DNA from: Flavobacterium ammoniigenes
GTDB taxonomy: Bacteria > Bacteroidota > Bacteroidia > Flavobacteriales > Flavobacteriaceae
Reading direction: 5' to 3'
Assembly (NCBI RefSeq): GCF_020886055.1
Contig: NZ_AP025184.1
Location: 124,001-188,000 of the forward strand
DNA length: 64,000 nt
A program made the position numbers and the translations under genes. The notes under the pieces are model-generated. The model ran no database searches. It was not told where the DNA came from and was given only the letters and a program-made list of their open reading frames with translations. Below are positions 1-7,248 of the stretch, in pieces; position 1 is the first letter of the stretch; each line of letters begins with the position of its first letter.

Positions 1-444
1 AAGTGTGATGCCTAACATCGGGACATCGTCAATCGAACGGGTTTTTACCATCGGTTTGTATACGCCTTGTGGAAACATATTTTCGTGTTTCGCTAATTCG
101 TCATACAATTTTACATACGAACGCTCTACATCTTGACCCACATAAAACTGTACAATCAACATGGCTTGACCATTCATAGCCATCGTATGAACATGCTCCA
201 CTCCTTTTATATTGGAAATAATTTTTTCCAATGGTTTAGCAACACGACTTTCTACTTCTGCTGGAGTAGCTCCTGGATAACCCACCATAATGTCTGCCAT
301 TGGCACATTAATTTGTGGTTCTTCTTCCCTTGGGATTAAAAACGAACTGTACACACCAATGATCATCAACGCCACCATCAATAAAATGGTTAGTTTCGAA
401 TTGATGAAAAAATTGGCTATTTTTCCTGATATACCTTCTTGCAT
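1..444 (-). CDS. RND-family efflux pump, N-terminal fragment
   Basis: This is the first 148 codons of an inner-membrane RND (AcrB/CusA type) transporter; the rest lies beyond the left edge of the window. The start at 444 gives a short cytoplasmic helix, then a hydrophobic first membrane segment (about residues 18-36). The PREEEPQINVP element typical of HAE1-type pumps follows, and then the porter-domain opening with VGYPGATPAEVE. The gene lies 72 bp downstream of the adaptor gene and belongs to the same minus-strand operon (TolC, adaptor, pump), so it should be the proton-driven pump of a tripartite exporter. Substrate cannot be told from this fragment. Confidence 0.9.
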   Translation of the reverse strand, partial: MQEGISGKIANFFINSKLTILLMVALMIIGVYSSFLIPREEEPQINVPMADIMVGYPGATPAEVESRVAKPLEKIISNIKGVEHVHTMAMNGQAMLIVQFYVGQDVERSYVKLYDELAKHENMFPQGVYKPMVKTRSIDDVPMLGITL

Positions 445-516
445 TTTTTTTAGATTAAATGTTTATGAGTTTAAAAGTTTAAAAGACTATGCTTAAAACT
501 GAACACTAACTACTAT

Positions 517-1599
517 TTACTGAGCACTAACTTTAGCGCCATTAAATAATTTTCCTTCTGCTGAAACAATGTATTGTTCGTTAGCCGAAAGTCCTGATAA
601 AACTTCTACTTGATCTCCTGTATTTTTACCAGTACGCAACCATCTTAAAATAGCAACATTACCTGTTCCAATAGTATAAATTCCGGTTAGCTGTCCTTGG
701 TGTACCAATGCCGATTGTGGCACAAGAACTCTAGTTGTTGTAGCAGGGGTTTGATTTTTATTCTCAATTGGGAATTGTACATTCACAAACATGCCAGAAA
801 GAATTTTATTAGATGTTTTTGCCAAATTGATTTTTACCAAATATTGACCTCCCGTATTTTTTGCCGAAACACTCACTTCAGCTACTTTTCCGCTAATGGT
901 TGTATTATTTGATTTTACCAAAACCGTAACTGGCATTCCTTTAGAAATACTATTAATATCACTCTCAGCTACCATAGCTGTAACTTGCAAACGAGAAGCA
1001 CCTTCAATACTTACTAAAGGCATTCCTGGATTGGCCATATCACCTTCTTTAACGAATGTGTTAGTCACTTCACCTGAAAATGGAGCGGTAATATTTGAAT
1101 ATGAAAATTGTGCCTGCACTTCGTTTCGCATCTGTTTAGCACCTTCTAAACCCGCTTTTGCCATTTCGTAGCGAGCGGTCATATCGTCTAATTCTTTTTG
1201 AGAAGCACTTTGTTGTTTGAACAAATTTGTAAAACGATCGTAATCTTTTTTGGCATTGTTATATCCCGCAGTAGCTTGCAAAATTGCAGACTCTACTTGG
1301 GCTTTTTTAGCTTGTAAGTCCGAGTTATTGATACTAACCAATAATTGTCCCGCACTGACTCTCTGACCCACTTGAACGTGAATTTTAGTCACATAACCCA
1401 TCATTCGGGTACTTAAATTAGCGCTGTTCTCTGCTTCTATTTTTCCACTAGCTGTTACAAATTGTCCGTTGCTAGTAGATCCAACACCACTTAATTGAAC
1501 TGCAATTGCGGGTTCATTTGTTGTTACTTCTTGTTTCTCTTTTCCACACGATAAAAATGCGAATGTAGAAAGGGTAAGGATGGCTATTGTCTTTTTCAT
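517..1599 (-). CDS. RND efflux periplasmic adaptor (HlyD/MFP family) lipoprotein
   Basis: Periplasmic adaptor subunit that bridges an inner-membrane RND pump to a TolC-type channel. The N-terminus has a lipoprotein signal with lipobox LSC (Cys18), so the mature protein is probably anchored by lipid. Next come a lipoyl/barrel-sandwich half (about residues 60-90, VGQRVSAGQLL), a coiled-coil hairpin rich in Gln, Lys and Ala (about 93-160), the second lipoyl half (SNITAPFSGEV) and the beta-barrel and membrane-proximal domains. The length of 360 aa is usual. It sits between the TolC gene (40 bp upstream) and the pump gene, an order that is standard in Bacteroidota. Confidence 0.93.
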   Translation of the reverse strand: MKKTIAILTLSTFAFLSCGKEKQEVTTNEPAIAVQLSGVGSTSNGQFVTASGKIEAENSANLSTRMMGYVTKIHVQVGQRVSAGQLLVSINNSDLQAKKAQVESAILQATAGYNNAKKDYDRFTNLFKQQSASQKELDDMTARYEMAKAGLEGAKQMRNEVQAQFSYSNITAPFSGEVTNTFVKEGDMANPGMPLVSIEGASRLQVTAMVAESDINSISKGMPVTVLVKSNNTTISGKVAEVSVSAKNTGGQYLVKINLAKTSNKILSGMFVNVQFPIENKNQTPATTTRVLVPQSALVHQGQLTGIYTIGTGNVAILRWLRTGKNTGDQVEVLSGLSANEQYIVSAEGKLFNGAKVSAQ

Positions 1600-1638
1600 G
1601 TCTTGTATATATTGAAATTTATTTTTTTGTATTGCTAT

Positions 1639-2952
1639 TTACTTTGTTAAAAACTGAACATATTCTTTGGTGAAGTTGTACTCAAAAACAGATTGTAAAA
1701 ACTCTAATTCTTTTTGAGCCATTTGTGTTTCAGACTGCAATAAATCGGTTGTTTTTTCCAATCCTTGGGTGAATCTATTTGAGCGGATACGATACGCTTC
1801 TTGCGATTGTTCTAAAGCCAATTTGGATAAATTTACTTTGTTTTCAGCATCACGTAATTGGCGATTGGTCTTATTCAATTCCAGCTGACTTTGTGCTTTG
1901 TATTGTTGACTTTCTAAACTTGATTTTTGGTAATCTGCTTTGGCTTTTTCTAATTTACCAATACTTTTAAATCCGTCAAAAACAGACCAAGATAATTGTG
2001 CTCCAACTACATACCCTTTGGCATTTGTACCTAAAAAGCTTGTATCGTATATTTCATAACTTCCAAAAGCATTCAATCTTGGTAAGAAACTCATTTTGTT
2101 TGACAACACCATTTTATCATACGCTTGAGACGCTTTATCCATGGCTTGAATGTCTTTTCTATTACCAGAAAGAATAGTGTTCATGACATCAATAGCAATG
2201 GTATTATCCAATGATTCTAATGGCTTGTAGATTTTATTTGTATTGTCTTCGTTCAACAAAAAAGCTAAGTAATCCGATGCGTTTTGCACATTACTTGTAG
2301 CGTATTGTAATTGATTTTTTATTTCGTTCACACGTACTTGTACCGATAACAAATCTGTTTTTTGTAAAATACCTTGATTAAAATAATTGGTAATCAATTT
2401 CAAATTGGCATCCGCAGTTTGATTAGCTTTTGTTAATACGGCAACTGCCTTATAAGCCAATTGCAACTGCATAAACGCTTTATTCACTTCCAATTCTAAA
2501 TATTCTTGGGTTCTTTCGGTTTGCAATTGAAAAGCATCCATTTTTGATTTGGCTGCTTGTCTGCCATACATACCATCAACATTAATCAAAGGTTGTAACA
2601 CCTCAATTTTGGTTGCAAAGTTTTTCGTTTTAGTAGGATCATTTAATAATGCAGGATTAAAATCAGAAGCGCTTAGAATTTCCTGATTCAATTTTGAACC
2701 AAAAGCCATTAATGGATTGGTAGTAGAAATTGCGGTATGCGAAGCTGTAATACTTGGTAAATACAACGCATTCGATTGTCTATAATCTGCTTGAGCCGAT
2801 TTGAAATTTTCGTTCGCAATTTTTATTTGCAAGTTTTTGGCTAATGCTTTTTGACCAATTTCTTTTTTGGAAATGCATAACGTATCCTGACTAAATCCAA
2901 AAGTGGAAAAAGCCAAACATCCCATAAGTGTTACTACATGTAGTGTCTTCAT
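1639..2952 (-). CDS. TolC-family outer-membrane efflux channel
   Basis: Outer-membrane channel component of the tripartite exporter encoded by this operon. There is a cleavable signal peptide (about residues 1-21, ending FGFSQ). The body is a duplicated helical repeat of the OEP family with long amphipathic Gln/Lys/Ala-rich helices, matching the family in length (437 aa). It is the first gene of the operon. A Bacteroidota -7 box and a palindromic operator lie just upstream (2975-3018). In many flavobacteria such operons are headed by a TetR repressor, but none is encoded here. Confidence 0.93.
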   Translation of the reverse strand: MKTLHVVTLMGCLAFSTFGFSQDTLCISKKEIGQKALAKNLQIKIANENFKSAQADYRQSNALYLPSITASHTAISTTNPLMAFGSKLNQEILSASDFNPALLNDPTKTKNFATKIEVLQPLINVDGMYGRQAAKSKMDAFQLQTERTQEYLELEVNKAFMQLQLAYKAVAVLTKANQTADANLKLITNYFNQGILQKTDLLSVQVRVNEIKNQLQYATSNVQNASDYLAFLLNEDNTNKIYKPLESLDNTIAIDVMNTILSGNRKDIQAMDKASQAYDKMVLSNKMSFLPRLNAFGSYEIYDTSFLGTNAKGYVVGAQLSWSVFDGFKSIGKLEKAKADYQKSSLESQQYKAQSQLELNKTNRQLRDAENKVNLSKLALEQSQEAYRIRSNRFTQGLEKTTDLLQSETQMAQKELEFLQSVFEYNFTKEYVQFLTK

Positions 2953-2974
2953 AATTTATTTCTAATTAATGAAG

Positions 2975-3018
2975 CAAAAGTAGAAGGGATATACTAGCGG
3001 GTCAGTAACAAATGTTAC
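2975..3018 (-). promoter_or_regulatory. Promoter -7 box and palindromic operator of the efflux operon
   Basis: Read on the minus strand, TACTTTTG (2982-2975) matches the Bacteroidota -7 consensus TAnnTTTG, 23 nt before the tolC start codon. Upstream, positions 3005-3018 hold GTAACA-nn-TGTTAC, a perfect 6+6 palindrome placed around the -33 region. A site there would suit a TetR-type repressor. No clear -33 TTTG with normal spacing is seen, so the promoter call is moderate and the regulator is unknown. Confidence 0.5.
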
Positions 3019-3046
3019 ATTGCATGAAATAGAGTATAGAAAACAA

Positions 3047-3073
3047 AAAACCTACTGCATAACAGTAGGTTTT
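3047..3073. terminator. Hairpin, probable bidirectional terminator
   Basis: An 11-bp perfect stem (3047-3057 with 3063-3073) and a 5-nt loop, with A-runs before and T-runs after. It lies between the efflux operon and the gene to its right, and would stop minus-strand transcription arriving from the 3.5-4.5 kb gene. Confidence 0.55.
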
Positions 3074-3411
3074 GTGAGCGCTATAGATTTAAAATCGAAT
3101 CAACTCATTGATTTTCTGAAGGTTATCGGTTCGATATAAAACAACAAATGACCTTAAAAATGAATTTAAGGTCATTGGTTCAACTTGTGAGCGCTATAGA
3201 TTTAAAATCGAACCAACTAATTGATTTTCTGAAGGTTATCGGTTCGATATAAAACAACAAATGACCTTAAAAATGAATTTAAGGTCATTGGTTCAACTTG
3301 TGAGCGCTATAGATTTAAAATCGAACCAAATCATTGATTTTCTGAAGGTTATCGGTTCGATATAAAATAACAAATGACCTTAAAAATAAATTTAAGGTCA
3401 TTGGTACAAGT
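3073..3411. repeat. Three tandem 113-bp direct repeats, each with two inverted repeats
   Basis: Copies start at 3073, 3186 and 3299, giving a period of exactly 113 bp; they differ at only a few positions. Each unit contains AGCGCT, then an arm ATCGAACC paired with GGTTCGAT about 25 nt later, then a 12-bp perfect hairpin (AATGACCTTAAA with TTTAAGGTCATT, 6-nt loop). No ORF spans the units. On the minus strand each hairpin is followed by a T-rich stretch, so the units may act as stacked terminators or encode short RNAs. The remaining 3412-3450 shows nothing notable. Confidence 0.85.
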
Positions 3412-3566
3412 TTTTACATAATATACAGTATTTCAATTTTTTAGCTAAAATTAGTCAAATGTTTCACGACTTACTTTTTGGAATATTTCATCTTCTTTTT
3501 CGATAAAAGGGTCATACCATGCTACTTTATTATTTGCCCATTCTAACCATTGGGTAACTTCTTCGG

Positions 3567-4562
3567 TTAAGGAATTGTTTTCTTTTGATTTTTTTCTACC
3601 TCAACTATGTATTTTCTCAAAATTTCAGCTTGATGCCATCTGTTGGCTTTTTGGGATAAACTTTTAAACTCTTTTATCTCAGAGTTTTTTATAGCCTCAA
3701 AATCTGCTTCAATCTTTTTTTTGCGTTCATATTCTATTCGCCAAATCTCTCTATCTATAGCTTTTTGTTTTTCTTCAATGGCTTGTAATTCTAATTTTGC
3801 GATTATATTAGGAATTTTATCTTCTAATTGAGTAGTATTGGTGTCTGTCCATTCTTTTACTGGGTAAATATCTAACCGTAATGATAGAACATTTGAAGGT
3901 TCTAATACTGTTGAATCCCAAAAGGTTCCTTTAACTATATTTCTTTTTAATCGTTCTCTAAGATCGATTTTTAATTCAATGTTGTTGATTATTATTTTAG
4001 TCCCATTATCAACAATTATTTTATGCCCCCTACTTTGTATGGCTTTTATGAGAACATCCATAAACAGCAATGCCCGTGTTACATTTTGAGGAGAAACAGC
4101 AATATTAATTATATTTTGAGAAGTGATTAATAATCCATTTCTATCGTGAAATGAAGAAGGCTTTTTCTCTTTTAAATCATTTTTAGCAGCAACAATCAAT
4201 TCATTTGGTTTGGCTCTTTTTTCGGGAAATACGGCAATGTCTTTTAATTGGGCTTTCAATTCATTGGTGAGTTGGTTTAATTGATTTTCTTCACCATTTA
4301 TGAGAGTTTCAGAATTATCTCTAAATTTCAAAGTTATTGAAGATGCTACAGTATTGTTTAAGGGTAATTTTTCTTTAATTACTTTTTTATTATATTGAAT
4401 CTTTTGCCAATACCCATTTTTAGGCAATGGAATTTCTAGTTTCTTACAAACTTTTCTTAAACCATTGTCTGAAAGGTTATATTGTTTGGCTAATTTAGAA
4501 AGAGGATTATCCCATACTAAATTATAAAGTTCTTCTCTTGTTACTACTTGAGTTCTTTCCAT
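3567..4562 (-). CDS. Conserved hypothetical protein with N-terminal HTH-like element, probably frameshifted at its 3' end
   Basis: The first ~60 residues (EELYNLVWDNPLSKLA, then NGLRKVCKKLEIPLP and NGYWQK) resemble the opening of a widespread uncharacterised bacterial family, with a helix-turn-helix look. The C-terminal third is charged and coiled-coil-like. The ORF closes at 3567, just after a run of seven A (minus strand; 3595-3589). A one-base shift at that run opens a continuation of about 46 codons to a stop at 3451, containing TQWLEWANNKVAWYDP, which looks like the natural end of this family. The full gene would then be 3451-4562. The break may be a mutation, a sequence error or -1 slippage. 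Function is unknown. Confidence 0.65.
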   Translation of the reverse strand: MERTQVVTREELYNLVWDNPLSKLAKQYNLSDNGLRKVCKKLEIPLPKNGYWQKIQYNKKVIKEKLPLNNTVASSITLKFRDNSETLINGEENQLNQLTNELKAQLKDIAVFPEKRAKPNELIVAAKNDLKEKKPSSFHDRNGLLITSQNIINIAVSPQNVTRALLFMDVLIKAIQSRGHKIIVDNGTKIIINNIELKIDLRERLKRNIVKGTFWDSTVLEPSNVLSLRLDIYPVKEWTDTNTTQLEDKIPNIIAKLELQAIEEKQKAIDREIWRIEYERKKKIEADFEAIKNSEIKEFKSLSQKANRWHQAEILRKYIVEVEKNQKKTIP

Positions 4563-4755
4563 AATTTATTTAAAAAAGGTTTATACATATAGACAGTTTA
4601 TTAAAATAGTTTCATAAATCTGTGATGGTAATTTAGAATTATAATTCGGTTTACACTTTTTATTATATCTTGAAAAAGAAAAAATCAGATTGTCAATTTT
4701 CTGTTTAATAAAAAAATGACCCTAGATTAATTTGGATGTATTTTAATTTCAAATC

Positions 4756-5598
4756 CTACAACCTATCTAATGGGCTTTTAATCTTGTTTTTTGCCACATC
4801 AGTTAACTGGATATAGATTTTAGTGGTATTTAGGTAACTGTGTCCTAATAGTTCCTGAATGGAACGAATATCAGTACCCATATCCAATAAATGAGTTGCA
4901 AAGCTATGCCTAAGAATATGGGGAGAAACCTTTTTATTTATACCTGATTTTAAAGCACTCTGTTTAACTATTTGTTGAATACTTCTACCTGAGTATTGCA
5001 GATTATTTTGTCCTTCAAATACATAACAGCTAGGTTGGTATTTTAAGTAATACTGCCTAAAAATTAGTAAGAAACTTTCAGACAGCATCACTTGACGCTT
5101 TTTCTTGCCTTTAGCTTGTCGAATAGTGATGGTCATGGAGTTGGAATCTATATCAGTTATTTTTAAATTAACAACTTCGCTAAGACGCAAGCCTCCTGAG
5201 TACAATAGCATTATGATACTTTTGTGTTTTAAGTTAGTAGTTATATCAATGAGTTTAGTTACTTCGTTAAAGGTTAAATAGTTGGGTAGTTTGTACTCTT
5301 TCCTTTGAGGGTATAGATGTTTTAGATTGATTCTCTTTTCTAAAACCAGCTCATAAAATTTAGCAATGCTAGCCAAAATGATGCGTTGATGGGAGGCGCT
5401 TATGTTATCTTTTTTAATTTTCCAAAAGATGTATTTCTCTATTGCTGCTATTTCAATTTCTTCAGCAGGAGTATACTTGTGAGAAGCAATCGTTAAAAAC
5501 AGGGACACATTACTTTGATAGTTCTTAATAGAAGACGGGCTGTATCGTTGAATTTGTAAACGCTCAGTGAAGCGTTGCAGGTAATCTGGAATATCCAT
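4756..5598 (-). CDS. Tyrosine recombinase, integron-integrase-like (IntI/XerC type)
   Basis: Site-specific recombinase of 280 aa. A SAM-like core-binding domain (about residues 5-90) precedes the catalytic domain. Catalytic residues are visible: R138 in SGGLRLSEV, a beta-hairpin Lys (163-167), H227 and R230 in HILRHSFATHLL, H253 in ELLGH and nucleophile Y262. The HILRHSFATHLLDMG and IQELLGHSYLNTT stretches and the C-terminal end SPLDRL are strikingly like integron integrases. The extra helix insertion that marks classical IntI between the middle and C-terminal motifs is not evident, so it could also be called XerA/XerC-like. It is transcribed away from a cassette array that starts 176 bp beyond its start codon, the canonical integron arrangement. 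Confidence 0.85.
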   Translation of the reverse strand: MDIPDYLQRFTERLQIQRYSPSSIKNYQSNVSLFLTIASHKYTPAEEIEIAAIEKYIFWKIKKDNISASHQRIILASIAKFYELVLEKRINLKHLYPQRKEYKLPNYLTFNEVTKLIDITTNLKHKSIIMLLYSGGLRLSEVVNLKITDIDSNSMTITIRQAKGKKKRQVMLSESFLLIFRQYYLKYQPSCYVFEGQNNLQYSGRSIQQIVKQSALKSGINKKVSPHILRHSFATHLLDMGTDIRSIQELLGHSYLNTTKIYIQLTDVAKNKIKSPLDRL

Positions 5599-5725
5599 AA
5601 TAATCGATTTGGGTTGGGATGTTAAATTTAAGAAACTTGCGTCAATTAAATTAATTTACTTACAATTTTTTTGTTTTTGTATTGAAACAGGGTATTTTTA
5701 ACAATAAATTACTTAATTATAAAGG

Positions 5726-5781
5726 ATGTACGCATGTTTGTAAATTCGAATGTACGCAATGCGTATATTTGGGTGTTATGC
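5726..5781 (+). other. Candidate attI primary recombination site
   Basis: Between the integrase start and the first cassette gene are two direct repeats ATGTACGCA (5726-5734 and 5750-5758, 24 bp apart), a palindrome TACGCA-A-TGCGTA (5753-5765), and then GTTATGC at 5775-5781. The last matches the crossover triplet G|TT and resembles the cassette ends downstream. Direct repeats next to a core G|TTRRRY-like site are how attI sites are built. The first cassette gene starts at 5824, 49 bp after the crossover. Confidence 0.6.
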
Positions 5782-5823
5782 CCCATGCTAAAACAACCGA
5801 CTAACAAACATAAAAGTAATTGA

Positions 5824-7248
5824 ATGACACATTTTGAACCGACAAAAAATAAAGTGCTTTTTGGCAGCTCTGACAAGTTAGCCGACTGGATAACAGAAGG
5901 GATTGACCAAGGAAAAATCATTGACAAAATACGGCTTATGTTGAAAAACTATTTAGAGCTGGACAATGTCAGTTTCCTGTTTGGTTCTGGGACATCAGTT
6001 CATTTAGGTGCTGTTGCTATTAGAAATTTCCCAAAAGAGGTAGAAGAATTTATTTTGGACCAAGGACTAAAAGGAGAATTTTATTCAACAATTGAAGAAT
6101 TACAAGCTGAAGTCATTAAAGGCAAATTGGATAAAGAAGTTTTCACAGATGTTCGAGGATGGGAATTTGTTGTAGATGAAACCATTTATAGGGATAATGA
6201 ATCAAAAGAAATTGCAATAGAGTACGAAAAGGTTCTAAATTATTTAATTGCCAAGGACTTTGTATTAAAAGAAGACAAGAGCAAGGAAAGAACAGATAAG
6301 ATTAACGAACTAATAATTTCAATTAAGGAAGGACTTTTTAAGGTATGTGATTTAGAAAACAGACCAGTATCTCAAACTATTATTGACAGGAAAAAAGCAA
6401 GCCAGTTCGAAAAAGATAAAGAGCAAGGCACACTTTTAGAAACTAGAAGTAAATATATATTTCACGAAAAATTTGTCAAAGCCTTACTCCAAAGACCGCT
6501 AAACTTACGAAGAGCAAATATCTTTACTGCTAATTATGACTTAGCTTTTGAATATGCTTTTGATAAATTGGGTGTTCATTATATTGATGGATTCGCTGGG
6601 TTTCACAAGAGGTTCTTTAAACCTGAAACATTTGAATACGATATTTTTTATCCTGGTTCAACAACTTCTGGAAAAGTTCAAAGAATTGAAAAGGTTGTTA
6701 GATACTTTAAACTTCACGGTTCTTTGTCGTGGGTCAATTCCGAATCTAGGGATTCTAATAACTTATATGGAATCGAAGAAAAACCTTTAGAATTAATAGA
6801 AACACTAAATAATAAAGGAGAAATAATAATCTATCCGTCCGCAGTTAAGAAATCATATACACTTGACTTGCCATATTCGGAGTTGTTTCGTCAATTTGCA
6901 TCAACGATTACTCAATCCCAATCTGTTCTTATCACTATTGGCTATTCATTCGGTGATGACCATTTTAATGATATAATATATCAGGCTTTGTCCAATCCTA
7001 CATTTACACTAATTATTGTTGATTTTGCAGGAACGAAAAACGATTATATTAAAAGCATGAAGGAATTAAATGACCCAAGAATTATTATTCTTGAAGGTGT
7101 GTTCTTTGGTGACTTTTTGACTTTCTCAGATACACTTATGCCTAACTTTAATAATGTTGACAATAATGAGAAAGTTGCTAATACGTTAAATGAATTATTC
7201 AGCTCAAAAGCGACTCAACAAGAACCAACTAAAGAACCTGAAAAATGA
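5824..7248 (+). CDS. SIR2-family NADase-like protein (SIR2 partner of HerA)
   Basis: SIR2-like protein of 474 aa. The NAD-binding element FLFGSGTS is at residues 51-58, TANYD ends near residue 239, a KLHGS motif has the likely catalytic His near 298, and IGYSFGDDH lies near 372-380. These are the landmarks of SIR2-type domains in defence systems, where the enzyme consumes NAD+ on phage infection. The stop codon overlaps the start of the downstream HerA gene (ATGA), so the two are translationally coupled. The SIR2+HerA pair is a known anti-phage system (also called Nezha). Here the pair forms the first cassette of the array. Effector activity is inferred. Confidence 0.88.
   Translation: MTHFEPTKNKVLFGSSDKLADWITEGIDQGKIIDKIRLMLKNYLELDNVSFLFGSGTSVHLGAVAIRNFPKEVEEFILDQGLKGEFYSTIEELQAEVIKGKLDKEVFTDVRGWEFVVDETIYRDNESKEIAIEYEKVLNYLIAKDFVLKEDKSKERTDKINELIISIKEGLFKVCDLENRPVSQTIIDRKKASQFEKDKEQGTLLETRSKYIFHEKFVKALLQRPLNLRRANIFTANYDLAFEYAFDKLGVHYIDGFAGFHKRFFKPETFEYDIFYPGSTTSGKVQRIEKVVRYFKLHGSLSWVNSESRDSNNLYGIEEKPLELIETLNNKGEIIIYPSAVKKSYTLDLPYSELFRQFASTITQSQSVLITIGYSFGDDHFNDIIYQALSNPTFTLIIVDFAGTKNDYIKSMKELNDPRIIILEGVFFGDFLTFSDTLMPNFNNVDNNEKVANTLNELFSSKATQQEPTKEPEK

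Noticed and set aside
133..496. Plus-strand ORFs at the left edge
   Set aside because: They are antisense to the first 148 codons of the RND pump, which has clear family motifs.
3073..3411. Possible CRISPR array
   Set aside because: The whole 113-bp unit repeats; there are no short repeats with variable spacers and no cas genes nearby.
5709..5927. 72-aa minus-strand ORF across the attI-like region
   Set aside because: It runs antisense through the start of the SIR2 gene and through the candidate recombination site.
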